Below are positions 15,913 to 25,549 of a stretch of 64,000 nt of DNA, piece by piece. A program made the translations under genes and the position numbers. This stretch comes from Halalkalibacter alkaliphilus (GTDB taxonomy: Bacteria > Bacillota > Bacilli > Bacillales > Bacillaceae_D): the NCBI RefSeq assembly GCF_023555415.1, contig NZ_JAKRYL010000006.1:158131-222130 (forward strand), read 5' to 3'. The number at the start of each line of letters is the position of its first letter. Positions within the stretch are counted from its first letter, which is position 1. The notes under the pieces were generated by a model, which was not told the DNA's origin, made no database searches, and worked only from the letters and a program-made list of their open reading frames with translations.

Positions 15913-17223
15913 TTATCCCACCCTTTCCTTCCATCTCTTCACATATTTGAAATCGACTAACCCCAATCGCTCTATAGGGTGTTTTTTAAACTCATTAACA
16001 GCCTCTTTAATTTGTTCAGTAGTTAAGTTTGCATCTATATAAGCCAAAGCAGAATTAATATTCCTATCACCTCTTGCTATAGCTAACTGTGTTGGGGTAA
16101 AGCCCATATCTATAAGGGTATTAGTAAAAACTCCTCTTCCAATATGTGTACTCCAAACAGTATCTGCTAAAAGGTCATAATCTTCATGTCCCATTATTGA
16201 AATTAGAAATGCTTTCTTAACTTTTTTGAAACGTCTATCATACACTTTTCCGGACATTGGATATCCATCCTTATCTATGAATAAAGCATTTATATTCTTA
16301 CATTTCCCTTTAAGGAGCATAGAGTCTAGACTTCTCATATGTTTGTCATAAATAGACCACACTAAGTCATTGTCAAGAACTGTTTGCCTTGACAAATTTA
16401 CACCAAGATAATTTAATCTCTTAGGATTTTCTGATTTAGTATCTTTTAAACGAGAGAAAAACTTTCTTCTATTATCCTTAATTTGTACCTCCATAGACTC
16501 TCCTCGTCTAACAATTAAGCCGCCTCTATCAATATTTACAACTTCCCCCCGCCTTAATCCACCATAAAATTGGAAACATAGCCCCAATGCAATTTCGGGT
16601 GCAACCTTCATCGCTATACTAATAAAATGAGATGTTAAAGTTACTCTGTCATCTCCAAAATCTTTTAACTTTGCTACTTTAGTCTTTTTAGTTTCTTGAG
16701 AAGGGAACCTTGTCCCTAAATGAGGTGCTCTAAAAATGGATTTATATGTGGTATTACCTATTGCGTTCTTTCTCTCATCTATTTCAAACTCTTCATTTAT
16801 TAAATTCATCTTCTTTAAATACACGAAAAAAGCAGTTAGATAATATTCATATTGCTCTACAGTTGATTTTTGTAGACCTTTTAAAGAGAGATGGGTAATG
16901 TAACCACTAGCATGTTTTCTTTTTAACCCTCTTAGCCCTATTTGTTTAAGTTCAATGTAGTCTTCATGGTTTTCTTCAACCTTATTTAAGCAATAATTTA
17001 ATAGTCTACATACTACCTTTGCTGGAACATCTGTACTGTTTAATGATTTGCCACTGTATTCATACATAGTTTTTATAAAATGGGTAATGGGATGTGGATA
17101 TACAATTCCTGAGTGCTCTTCTAACACCCCAATCATAACAACTTTTATATTTCTCATTTTATTTTGAATAATCTCATTAACAGTAACTTCTCTACTTACA
17201 AACTTATAATTTAAGAGTTCCAT
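15913..17223 (-). CDS. Tyrosine recombinase, first of three
   Basis: 436 residues. The catalytic domain is clear: Arg in YGGLRRGEV, HIGR as the His-x-x-Arg box, and the Tyr in ALAYID. An N-terminal SAM-like core-binding domain is likely around residues 60-180. The start has GGAGGAGG seven bases upstream. It is the first gene of the recombinase operon and the one nearest to the lemA junction, 330 bp away. Three different tyrosine recombinases plus a TnpC-like protein in one operon resemble Tn554-type transposition modules and, in general plan, other recombinase-trio islands. It probably recognises the lemA target together with its partners. Confidence 0.9.
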   Translation of the reverse strand: MELLNYKFVSREVTVNEIIQNKMRNIKVVMIGVLEEHSGIVYPHPITHFIKTMYEYSGKSLNSTDVPAKVVCRLLNYCLNKVEENHEDYIELKQIGLRGLKRKHASGYITHLSLKGLQKSTVEQYEYYLTAFFVYLKKMNLINEEFEIDERKNAIGNTTYKSIFRAPHLGTRFPSQETKKTKVAKLKDFGDDRVTLTSHFISIAMKVAPEIALGLCFQFYGGLRRGEVVNIDRGGLIVRRGESMEVQIKDNRRKFFSRLKDTKSENPKRLNYLGVNLSRQTVLDNDLVWSIYDKHMRSLDSMLLKGKCKNINALFIDKDGYPMSGKVYDRRFKKVKKAFLISIMGHEDYDLLADTVWSTHIGRGVFTNTLIDMGFTPTQLAIARGDRNINSALAYIDANLTTEQIKEAVNEFKKHPIERLGLVDFKYVKRWKERVG

Positions 17224-17551
17224 TACAATACCTCCTCCAAATAGCCCTACAAAACTAATGCTCGCTCATCAGGAGTGTGGACAACGAAAGGCACGTTGAC
17301 CACAAACCTAATTCACTCCCACTGCGCTATTCCCGCGCCGGGACTACTCCCCACACTTTTTTATTTATAAACCTTTAGAATCCCTTGTTATTGTTATATC
17401 CTCTAAACACTATTTACTCACACCTTTATCATTTTGTCCATTTTTCTTTATAATGGGCTTTTTTAATTTTACACTAAAACTCCTTATTATCAAGCATATT
17501 AAGGACACTTAACTCTCTTGTGTTGTTTTTTGACCTAAACCGTATCTATAT

Positions 17552-17728
17552 GGAACAGAAAACAAAATCGCCTATGCAAGGCAACTCTACAACAAAACTG
17601 TAATGGAGTACAATACAAAGATTCAATCAATCCCAACGAATTTAGTTGCTTCGGTTCATAACTTTTCAAGACGCGATATGCTAGAAATTCCTGCTGAAGA
17701 ACGTGAAAGTGTAAAAGTACAGTTTTAG
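17552..17728 (+). pseudogene. lemA: lemA 3' fragment
   Basis: An open frame of 58 codons ending at TAG (17,726-17,728) reads GTENKIAYARQLYNKTVMEY and continues through NTKIQSIPTNLVAS and FSRRDMLEI. This is the typical C-terminal third of LemA, a membrane-anchored coiled-coil protein of about 185 residues. Upstream of GTEN the similarity stops and a TGA occurs at 17,531-17,533. lemA commonly precedes htpX, as here. The N-terminal two thirds, with the membrane anchor, are missing, so the gene is broken, most simply by the island. Confidence 0.85.
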
Positions 17729-17742
17729 AATGGGGAAATGCA

Positions 17743-18621
17743 ATGATTCTCTATAAACAAATCGAACGAAATAAACGAATTACTGTGTTTATCGTTGCAG
17801 GGTTTATCATCTTTATGCTAGCAGTAGGAGCAGCACTAACATATATAACCACTGGTGAATACTATAGCGGTATGTTTCTTGCTGCCGTCATTGGCGGCGG
17901 CTATACAATCATGATGTTAATATCAAGTACAAACGTCGTAATGAAAATGAATCATGCAAAACAGATAAAATCAAAAGAAGATGATCCTTTTTTATGGCAT
18001 ACAGTTGAGAATCTTGCTATGGCAGCAAGAATTCCAATGCCGAAAATTTTTATTATACAAGATCCAAGCCCTAACGCTTTTGCCACGGGAAATTCCCCCA
18101 AAAGTGGTGCTGTTGCTGTAACAACCGGGCTCATGAATCGGTTAAATCGCGAAGAAATTGAAGGAGTCTTAGCACATGAAGTTGCTCACATTCGTAATTT
18201 TGATATTCGCTTAGCGACGATTGCCGTAGCTCTCGTATCAGCTGTCGCTATTTTAAGTGATCTTGGTTCACGAATGATGTTTTTTTCACGCAGAAGTCGT
18301 AACCAAAAGCAACATCCCGCTATACTGCTTGTTGCTCTTTTGTTATTAATTCTTGCCCCACTAATATCTATATTAATCCGTTTCGCCATTTCACGAAATC
18401 GAGAATTCTTAGCTGACGCAAGTGCAGCCGAGCTAACGAGAAACCCTTATGCGCTCGCATCAGCCTTAAGAAAAATAACAAGTGTTGAAACTCCCGTACA
18501 AGAGGCATCAAGTACGTCAGCTCCATTATATTTTGCAGACCCTCTAAAGAAAAGAGCAGCCCAGCTTTTTTCAACGCACCCACAACCCGAAGAACGAATT
18601 CGCAGGCTTTCTAACATGTAA
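17743..18621 (+). CDS. htpX: Membrane zinc metalloprotease HtpX
   Basis: 292 residues, full length. HtpX degrades misfolded membrane proteins. Two N-terminal membrane helices (about residues 13-35 and 42-63) precede the catalytic domain with HEVAH at 145-149; the third zinc ligand is Glu221 in NREFLAD. Two more hydrophobic segments lie around residues 155-172 and 193-212. It starts 14 bp after the lemA stop, so it was presumably co-transcribed with lemA. With lemA broken, expression now depends on a promoter in or near the element or on read-through. The ribosome binding site (GGGGA) is modest. Confidence 0.96.
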   Translation: MILYKQIERNKRITVFIVAGFIIFMLAVGAALTYITTGEYYSGMFLAAVIGGGYTIMMLISSTNVVMKMNHAKQIKSKEDDPFLWHTVENLAMAARIPMPKIFIIQDPSPNAFATGNSPKSGAVAVTTGLMNRLNREEIEGVLAHEVAHIRNFDIRLATIAVALVSAVAILSDLGSRMMFFSRRSRNQKQHPAILLVALLLLILAPLISILIRFAISRNREFLADASAAELTRNPYALASALRKITSVETPVQEASSTSAPLYFADPLKKRAAQLFSTHPQPEERIRRLSNM

Positions 18622-18652
18622 TTTTTTTACAAAGTCGCTACGTCCTTTAAAA

Positions 18653-18684
18653 GCCTTGAGAGAAGTTGTTTTCCCTCTCAAGGC
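18653..18684 (+). terminator. Hairpin after htpX
   Basis: GCCTTGAGAG and CTCTCAAGGC form a perfect 10-bp stem with a 12-base loop. There is no strong T-tract after it, so termination is likely but not certain. Confidence 0.5.
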
Positions 18685-18870
18685 AAATAGTGAAAGCCAT
18701 ACCTCTCTGTTCCCCAGCTTATGAGACACCCCCTTCCCATTCTTAAAAATCAATCCACTTGCTTGCTTATTTTCCAAAAAATGTTGTCAGAAAATTTTCT
18801 ATTCATTTTTTCTTTAGTGTGATATAGTATATTCACAAAACATTTTAACAATTTAAAGGAGGAATACATT

Positions 18871-20247
18871 GTGTCACGAAAGCATGAACCAGGACGTGAG
18901 CAGTGGGCATCACGCCTAGGATTTATTTTAGCGGCTATGGGCTCAGCTGTTGGATTAGGTAATATTTGGAGGTTTTCTTATGTAGCTGGGGAAAATGGCG
19001 GTGCCGCCTTCATTTTGGTTTACCTAGTAATGATCATTTTAATCGGGTTGCCGATTGTGATGTCCGAATTTACAATTGGACGTAAAGCACAAAGCGACGC
19101 TGTTGGTGCGTTTGAAAAATTGTCTCCTGGTGGAGATCGTCTAGCACCAGGTGAGCCTTGGAAAGCAGCTGGTATTATGGGTGTTGCTGCTGCATTTATG
19201 ATTCTTTCATTTTATGGCGTTATCGCTGGATGGATTGTTTATTATTTCTTTAATTACTTAACAGGAAACCTTTGGACTGCTCCAGCAGATGGGTACGGGG
19301 CGTTCTTTGGAGGGTTTATTTCTAGCCCAGGACAGCCACTTTTCTGGCAATTTTTATTTATGGCTTTAACAATTGGAATTGTTTTTGTAGGAGTTAAAAA
19401 AGGAATTGAACGTTCAAACAAAATTTTAATGCCATTATTAGGAGTTTTACTTATTGTACTTTCTATTTATGGATTAACTCTTGGTGGAGCACAAGAAGGT
19501 TTAGCATTTTTATTCTCTCCTGATTGGTCTGCCTTAACAAACCCTAACATTTATTTAGCCGCATTAGGTCAAGCATTCTTCTCCCTTAGTTTAGGGATGG
19601 GGGCATTAATAACGTACGGCAGTTACTTATCAAACAAAGAGAAGCTTCCTGGTGCAGCTGTAAGTGTCGCTGGTTTAGATACAACGTTTGCTATTATTGC
19701 TGGTATTATGATCTTCCCAGCTGTTTTTGCTTTCGGTATCGAGCCTGGTTCAGGGCCTGGACTTGTTTTTGTTGTTATGCCTGATGTTTTTGACAGCTTT
19801 GCCCTTGGTGGAGTTTTTGGCCTATTATTCTTCTTCTTACTTGCTGCAGCTGCACTAACATCAGCTGTCTCATTATTAGAAGTAGCGGTAGCCTATTTCA
19901 TGAGAAAATTTGCTTGGTCTCGTAAGCAAGCAGCTCTTATTGTTGGCTCATTAATCTTTTTACTCGGTATCCCGTCTTCTCTTAGTCAAGGGGTATTATC
20001 AAACATTAGTATTATTGGAGGCCGAGACATCTTAGATTCTATTGATTTTATTGCCTCAAATGTTTTCCTTCCTCTTGGCGGATTAATTATTGCCCTCTTT
20101 ATGGGATGGGGCTGGAAGAAAGCTGATGCATTACGTGATTCCGATTTCGGCAACACAAGAATTGGGCATCTTTGGCTATTTTTATTACGCTACATTGTAC
20201 CAGTAGCCATTCTAGCTGTCTTTATTAGTTCAATTAGAGAATTTTAA
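18871..20247 (+). CDS. Sodium-dependent transporter of the neurotransmitter symporter (NSS/SNF) family
   Basis: 458 residues, LeuT-type fold with about 11-12 membrane helices. The first helix carries the sodium-site signature AMGSAVGLGNIWRF (about residues 17-30). The start is GTG with AAAGGAGG eight bases upstream. Members move amino acids or related compounds with sodium. The substrate cannot be read from sequence. It is flanked by good terminators and appears monocistronic. Confidence 0.93.
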   Translation: MSRKHEPGREQWASRLGFILAAMGSAVGLGNIWRFSYVAGENGGAAFILVYLVMIILIGLPIVMSEFTIGRKAQSDAVGAFEKLSPGGDRLAPGEPWKAAGIMGVAAAFMILSFYGVIAGWIVYYFFNYLTGNLWTAPADGYGAFFGGFISSPGQPLFWQFLFMALTIGIVFVGVKKGIERSNKILMPLLGVLLIVLSIYGLTLGGAQEGLAFLFSPDWSALTNPNIYLAALGQAFFSLSLGMGALITYGSYLSNKEKLPGAAVSVAGLDTTFAIIAGIMIFPAVFAFGIEPGSGPGLVFVVMPDVFDSFALGGVFGLLFFFLLAAAALTSAVSLLEVAVAYFMRKFAWSRKQAALIVGSLIFLLGIPSSLSQGVLSNISIIGGRDILDSIDFIASNVFLPLGGLIIALFMGWGWKKADALRDSDFGNTRIGHLWLFLLRYIVPVAILAVFISSIREF

Positions 20248-20253
20248 TAAAGA

Positions 20254-20313
20254 AACGGACTCAATACTAAATGAGGAATATCTCCTTGTTCAGTTCCCCT
20301 GAGTCCGTTTTTT
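20254..20313 (+). terminator. Intrinsic terminator of the symporter gene
   Basis: AACGGACTCA (20,254-20,263) pairs with TGAGTCCGTT (20,300-20,309) around a 36-base loop, followed by a T-run. Confidence 0.7.
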
Positions 20314-20333
20314 ATATTGCAAAATACGTCATG

Positions 20334-20384
20334 AAAAAAAGAGACAGAGTTGGCTTTATTAATCCCGACTCTGTCTCTTTTTTT
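20334..20384. terminator. Bidirectional terminator between symporter and aminotransferase
   Basis: GAGACAGAGT (20,341-20,350) and ACTCTGTCTC (20,368-20,377), preceded by seven A and followed by seven T. It can stop transcripts from both convergent genes; the aminotransferase stop codon abuts it. Confidence 0.8.
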
Positions 20385-21590
20385 CTATTCGACGTTCACT
20401 AACCTTTTTTTCATTTCTTCTTGTATTAATGGAACAAATAACTTCATGCCTTGTTCAATTTTATCTGGTGTCGAATGAGTAAAGTTCAACCGTAATGTAT
20501 TCTTCTTTGGGGGCCCTGCGTAGAACGGTTCACCAGGTACATATGCAACCCCTCGGTCAACCGCATCATTTAATAGAGAAGTCATATTTAGAGACTTTTC
20601 TACTTCTAACCAGAGAAACATTCCACCTTTTGGCTTAACAAAATGAACTTCAGGCATGTTGGCTTCTTCAAGACATTGTACCATAACCTCCATCCGGCTT
20701 TTATACACTTTTATCAGATGTTTTATATGTGCATCTAGATCATAATGTGTACATAATTGATATAAAGCTTGTTGGGACAATGAATTCGAATGTAAATCAT
20801 TTGCTTGTTTTGCCTGAGCCATCATACGTATTACTTGATATGGTCCGACAATCCAACCGGTACGTAAAGCAGGTACAGCTGTCTTCGAAAACGTACTAGT
20901 ATACATAACATGTGTTCCATCATCTAAAGAAGCCAATGGCTGATACACTTCATCTTCCGTAAATTGAAGTTCACCATATGGATCATCCTCAAACACCACA
21001 ACTTTGTACTTATGTACAAGGTTAATTAACTGTTTGCGTCTCTCAAGCGACCAAACACGTCCAGCCGGGTTTGAAAAAGTCGGTACTACATAAATACACT
21101 TTGGATTATGTTTCTTTAATTTACTCTCTAAATCATCTGGAAGCATCCCGTTATCGTCTGAGTCAACAGCTACAACCTTTGCTTCGTACGATTTAAATAC
21201 TTGCAGCGCAGCTAGATACGTTGGATCTTCCGTTAAAATAACATCTCCAGGACTTAGCATAATTCGCGAAAATAAGTCAATGGCTTGTTGTGATCCTGTG
21301 GTAATAAGAACATCATCTGATGTAAATCCCGTTATCCCTTTTTTACTCATCCGTTCTAATATGACTTCTCGTAAAGGACGATACCCTTCTGTCTCCATAT
21401 ACTGTAACGATTTTTTACCTGTTTGAAAAACCCTTGAAAATGCATCTTCAAGGCCGTCTAATGGAAACAAATCATCATCTGGCAGTCCTCCAGCAAATGA
21501 AATGACATTCCCCTTCCCTACAATTTTTAAAATATCTCTAACCGCAGAAGATTGTAAATACCGAACTCGATCTGCAAAGGCATACTTCAT
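20385..21590 (-). CDS. PLP-dependent aminotransferase, class I/II (2-aminoadipate/MocR-catalytic type)
   Basis: About 401 residues from the ATG at 21,590, which has GAGGTG eight bases upstream; the in-frame GTG at 21,599 overlaps that site. The fold-type I core is clear: SFAGGLPDDDLFP near the start, TTGSQQAIDL, PTFSNPAG, the aspartate in EDDPYGEL and the PLP lysine in STFSKTAVPALRTGW. This is the subfamily of LysN/2-aminoadipate aminotransferases and of the catalytic half of MocR regulators, here without an HTH domain. Substrate is likely an aromatic, branched-chain or aminoadipate-type amino acid, not determinable by eye. Confidence 0.9.
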   Translation of the reverse strand: MKYAFADRVRYLQSSAVRDILKIVGKGNVISFAGGLPDDDLFPLDGLEDAFSRVFQTGKKSLQYMETEGYRPLREVILERMSKKGITGFTSDDVLITTGSQQAIDLFSRIMLSPGDVILTEDPTYLAALQVFKSYEAKVVAVDSDDNGMLPDDLESKLKKHNPKCIYVVPTFSNPAGRVWSLERRKQLINLVHKYKVVVFEDDPYGELQFTEDEVYQPLASLDDGTHVMYTSTFSKTAVPALRTGWIVGPYQVIRMMAQAKQANDLHSNSLSQQALYQLCTHYDLDAHIKHLIKVYKSRMEVMVQCLEEANMPEVHFVKPKGGMFLWLEVEKSLNMTSLLNDAVDRGVAYVPGEPFYAGPPKKNTLRLNFTHSTPDKIEQGMKLFVPLIQEEMKKRLVNVE

Positions 21591-21599
21591 TTCTAGCAC

Positions 21600-21978
21600 C
21601 TCTATTTATTTATAAAATTTAGAATATTACATCTATATTACCCCGATTTATTAATTTGTCAATAAATCTAACTCACTTTACAAAAAGAACCTATAAATTA
21701 CTTTTTCCATCACCTTTAAGAATATTCTCCACATTCCCTGTTGCCCCTATAAAGGATACTATTTAGACGCTTTAGAAACAAGAAAAAAGTAATGGGCTGG
21801 ACAATATAACGTTGATACGTATTCACAATTGTAAGGGATTAAATTGTGAACTAAGTTTAAAGCTCATTTAAAAAAGGACTCATAATGGGCAGCTGCTTTA
21901 AAACATATACGTGAGTAATTATCACGCACATTCTGCTTCTACAGTTGCCACGTCTTATAAGTCCACACTTAACTGTCT
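21600..21978. other. Intergenic stretch with no supported gene
   Basis: 379 bp between the aminotransferase and the exporter operon. It holds an interrupted inverted repeat CACAATT/AATTGTG (21,824-21,830 and 21,842-21,848) but no open frame of interest and no clear terminator for the exporter operon. Confidence 0.5.
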
Positions 21979-23790
21979 CTAGCTTTTATCCATCATTGCA
22001 GCATATTGTGATTTCACAAGGTTATAGTAAGCTCCCCTACTATGCATTAATTTATCATGGGTTCCTTCTTCTAAAACCTTCCCTTTCTCTAACACGATAA
22101 TTTTATTTGCATCACGTATCGTCGACAAACGATGTGCGATCATCACTGCCGTACGGTTTGCTAATAATCGTTTTAACCCTTCTTGAATCTTCAGTTCTGT
22201 CTCTGTATCAATACTTGCTGTTGCTTCATCTAAAATGAGAATCCGTGGATTTGCAAGCAAAGCGCGTGCAAAGGATAACAATTGACGTTCTCCTACAGAA
22301 AGGACATTTCCTTTCTCTTCCACTTCGGTATTATAACCATCTTCTAACTTTACAATAAAGTCATGTGCACCAATTGCTTTAGCAGATTCAATTACTTCTT
22401 GATCAGTAGCATCTGGTCTCCCGAAGCGAATATTATCCATAATCGTTCCTGCAAAGATAAACGTATCTTGCAACACATAGCTGACATTAGAACGCAGCTC
22501 ATCTAAACGCAGATCACGCAAATCAACACCATCAAGGAGAACTCGCCCCTTTGTCGGATCATAAAAGCGACTCATTAAATTCACGATTGTTGATTTTCCT
22601 GAACCTGTATGACCAACTAACGCAATTGTTTGGCCAGCTTCAAATGTTAAATTAATGTCTTGAAGAGCCTTTCTTGATTCATCATAAGCAAATTCAACAT
22701 CTTCAAAAATTATGTCGCCTTTTACTTTTGATAGAGAAATTGCGTCTTTTTTTTCTGGTACAGATGGCTTTTCATCAAGGAACTCAAAGATTCTTTCTGA
22801 TGAAGCCATTCCTACGAGTAATTGATTATAAACTTGCCCTAATCTAGAAATTGGTTCCCAGAACATCCCTAAGTAAAAAGCAAATGATACAAAAATCCCA
22901 ATGGAAATTGTATTTGATTCGATCAAAGAAGCTCCATACCAAATTAATACAACAGCTCCTACTGCACTGGACATTTCAACAAACGGACGAAAGATTGCAT
23001 TCATTCGTGTTGCGTGTTTCCAACTTTCATAGTTATCTGTATTAACACCATCAAAGAACTCCATGTTTTCTTTTTCCTGTGCATAAGCTTGTGTAACACG
23101 GATTCCTTGAATACTTTCGTTGAGATGTGAATTCATTTTTGACTGTCTTACACGTACTGTCTGCCAGGATCTTCTTATTTTCCTTCTAAGTTTTGTTGAA
23201 ATAAAGAACATGATAGGCAATACGATTAATATTAACATCGCAAGCTCAGGGCTTAATGTAAACAAAATGATGATAATCCCTACTAGCATGACGATATCCA
23301 TTAATAAATTTACTACACCATTCGTAAATAGATCTTGCATTGAATTTACATCATTGATTACTCGAACCAGGATTGAGCCTCCTGAACGTTGATCGAAGAA
23401 ACGGTGTGATAACCTCTGTATGTGATTAAATAGTGCTGTCCGAATATCAAATATCATATGCTGGCCGATTTCATTCATCCATCTAATACGAAATACATTG
23501 GCAATCCATGAAAAAAGATAAAGTCCAAGTACAATTACAGCAAATGTATAAAGTAAGTTTAAATCACCTGGAATAATCGCATAATCAATCGCTAATACCC
23601 CGATAAAAATAGGAACCGCTACTCTTACTGCTGTAACAATTAACATAGCAATAATGGTTTTTGGTAAAAGCGTCCACGCATAGGGCTTCATATAACCAAA
23701 AAGGCGAACCATCTGTGACCAATTGAATGGTTTTTCAATGATTTGTTCGGTCGTATAATGAAATCTTGATCGCTTTGTCGTTTGTTCCAT
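21979..23790 (-). CDS. ABC exporter half-transporter B, canonical Walker B and degenerate signature
   Basis: 603 residues from the ATG at 23,790, which has GGGGG upstream; the longer open frame would overlap the preceding gene. Six membrane helices lie in the first about 320 residues. The nucleotide-binding domain has Walker A GHTGSGKST and Walker B ILILDEATASID. The ABC signature is LSVGERQ instead of LSGGQ. With the partner gene 10 bp upstream it forms a heterodimeric exporter of the BmrCD/YfiBC type. Such exporters typically extrude drugs or lipids. Confidence 0.92.
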   Translation of the reverse strand: MEQTTKRSRFHYTTEQIIEKPFNWSQMVRLFGYMKPYAWTLLPKTIIAMLIVTAVRVAVPIFIGVLAIDYAIIPGDLNLLYTFAVIVLGLYLFSWIANVFRIRWMNEIGQHMIFDIRTALFNHIQRLSHRFFDQRSGGSILVRVINDVNSMQDLFTNGVVNLLMDIVMLVGIIIILFTLSPELAMLILIVLPIMFFISTKLRRKIRRSWQTVRVRQSKMNSHLNESIQGIRVTQAYAQEKENMEFFDGVNTDNYESWKHATRMNAIFRPFVEMSSAVGAVVLIWYGASLIESNTISIGIFVSFAFYLGMFWEPISRLGQVYNQLLVGMASSERIFEFLDEKPSVPEKKDAISLSKVKGDIIFEDVEFAYDESRKALQDINLTFEAGQTIALVGHTGSGKSTIVNLMSRFYDPTKGRVLLDGVDLRDLRLDELRSNVSYVLQDTFIFAGTIMDNIRFGRPDATDQEVIESAKAIGAHDFIVKLEDGYNTEVEEKGNVLSVGERQLLSFARALLANPRILILDEATASIDTETELKIQEGLKRLLANRTAVMIAHRLSTIRDANKIIVLEKGKVLEEGTHDKLMHSRGAYYNLVKSQYAAMMDKS

Positions 23791-23800
23791 GGTTTCCCCC

Positions 23801-25549
23801 TTAAGCCTGTTGAAGAACGTATTCTTGATCCTGGTTTTGGATATCGTAAATTCGACGGTAAAGTCCATCCGAATTTAGCAGTTCTTTGTGCGTTCCACGT
23901 TCACAAATTTCCCCATCTTCAAGTACAAGGATTTCATCGGCATGTTTCACAGATGAAATACGATGAGCAATAATGAAGGTTGTACGTCCTTCCATCACTT
24001 CACGGAAGGCCTTTTGAATTTTCACTTCTGTTTGCATATCTACAGCACTTGTAGCATCATCTAAGATCAAAATCTTCGGATCCATGATGATCGCTCTTGC
24101 AATGGCAATCCGCTGCTTTTGTCCACCCGATAAACCAAGCCCCCGTTCTCCAAGCACTGTCTCATATCCATCTGGTAGTGAAGTGATAAACTCGTGAGCA
24201 TCGGCACGTTTAGCTGCCTCTATGATTTCCTCCATCGATATATCTGGTCTTCCGTAGGCAAGATTATCACGAATCGTTGACGAGAATAAAAACGTCTCTT
24301 GTAAAACAACTCCTATTTGTTCTCTTAGGTCACCTAGGGTATACTCATCTATCGATTTACCGTCTATGAGGATTTCCCCTGAGGAACGTTCATAAAACCT
24401 TGTTATAAGCTGAATTATACTTGATTTTCCAGAACCTGTAGCTCCAACTAGGCCTATGGTTTTCCCTTTGCTCGCTTCAAAAGAGATTCCTTTAAGTGCA
24501 GATGCAGACTTTGCTCCATATGTAAGGGAGACTTCGTTGAATATAACTTCACCTACAAATTCATTACATTTAGTATTAGGTAATGCCTTATCAATTCTTT
24601 CTTCTTCATCAAGAATCTCTAATAAACGTTCGCCTGATGCTTTTGATTGCGAAAACATGTTAATAATAAAACCTAGATTCATAATTGGACCGATGATATA
24701 CCAAACCAAACTAAAGAAGGCAACAAGTTCACCAGGCTGCAAGCTACCTTGTATTGTTAAATACCCACCGAATACCAAAAGGAAAACCGCCGATAAATTA
24801 CCCAAAAACTCCATGAATGGAAAATAGTTACCCCAAATTTTTGAAATATCAAGATGTTTTTGTCGATAGTCTTCATTTGATTTTTCGAAGCGATTGATTT
24901 CTTGATCTTCTTGAGACAATGCCTTTACAGTATGCATTCCGCTTACATTCTCTTGTACTTTTGTGTTCAACCTTGCTAAAGACTTTCGAATTCCACGAAA
25001 TCCAGGATGAACCCTTTTATCAAACTTCCTTACAGTGATGGCCAAAAATGGAAGTACAGCCAATGTTACAAGAGTTAGAGGGATGGAATAGTAAAACATC
25101 ACAGCCATACTAAAACCAACAAGTAAGATAAAATTCACAACTTGCGCGCAACCAAAAGAGAGGAAAAACCGAAATGTCTCTACGTCTCCTGTTAACCGAG
25201 ACATTAAATCTCCTGTTTTGGCATTATCATAGTAACGAAAAGGAAGAAACTGGAGTTTCCTATACAATGTATTTCGTAACTTGTAGACCGTCGTAATCCC
25301 AAAAAGATCACCAAAATACTGATGAATATAAACAGCTCCACCTTTTAACGCCATAACTGCGACAATAGCCAAGGCCAAATAGGGGATTAATTCATAATTC
25401 TCTGCCCGTACAGCATGATCAATCGTAAACTGTAAGATCACTGGATAAAGAACCGTCATACCAGTAACAATGAATAGAGCTAACAACGACCAAATAAAAT
25501 ACCCTTTGTAAGGCCAATAAAATTGCTTTAACCGTTTAAATGTTTCCAT
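23801..25549 (-). CDS. ABC exporter half-transporter A, canonical signature and degenerate Walker B
   Basis: 582 residues from the ATG at 25,549, preceded by GGGAG; the frame extends six codons further but without a site. Six membrane helices are followed by Walker A GATGSGKSS, signature LSGGQKQR and Walker B ILILDDATSAVD, where the catalytic Glu is replaced by Asp. The partner has the catalytic Glu but a poor signature. So one composite ATP site is competent and one is degenerate, as in BmrCD and TM287/288. It is the first gene of the two-gene operon. Confidence 0.93.
   Translation of the reverse strand: METFKRLKQFYWPYKGYFIWSLLALFIVTGMTVLYPVILQFTIDHAVRAENYELIPYLALAIVAVMALKGGAVYIHQYFGDLFGITTVYKLRNTLYRKLQFLPFRYYDNAKTGDLMSRLTGDVETFRFFLSFGCAQVVNFILLVGFSMAVMFYYSIPLTLVTLAVLPFLAITVRKFDKRVHPGFRGIRKSLARLNTKVQENVSGMHTVKALSQEDQEINRFEKSNEDYRQKHLDISKIWGNYFPFMEFLGNLSAVFLLVFGGYLTIQGSLQPGELVAFFSLVWYIIGPIMNLGFIINMFSQSKASGERLLEILDEEERIDKALPNTKCNEFVGEVIFNEVSLTYGAKSASALKGISFEASKGKTIGLVGATGSGKSSIIQLITRFYERSSGEILIDGKSIDEYTLGDLREQIGVVLQETFLFSSTIRDNLAYGRPDISMEEIIEAAKRADAHEFITSLPDGYETVLGERGLGLSGGQKQRIAIARAIIMDPKILILDDATSAVDMQTEVKIQKAFREVMEGRTTFIIAHRISSVKHADEILVLEDGEICERGTHKELLNSDGLYRRIYDIQNQDQEYVLQQA

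Larger units (their letters stand above)
418..17551. mobile_element. Putative recombinase-trio defence island inserted in lemA
   Basis: The right boundary is inferred at about 17,545-17,552, where homology to the C-terminal third of lemA begins abruptly. The recombinase operon occupies the right end and reads inward. Cargo is the type I restriction system, its controller, an HNH protein and the two-gene cassette. The left boundary is not established: the missing 5' part of lemA is not in this window, so the element may extend past its left edge. The coordinates given cover only the part supported by cargo genes. No terminal inverted repeats or target duplication could be shown. Confidence 0.55.

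Noticed and set aside
10808..17223. Classical RIT (recombinase in trio) element
   Set aside because: RIT elements have three recombinases of ordinary size; here one is 913 residues and a TnpC-like gene is added, so a Tn554-like relation fits better.
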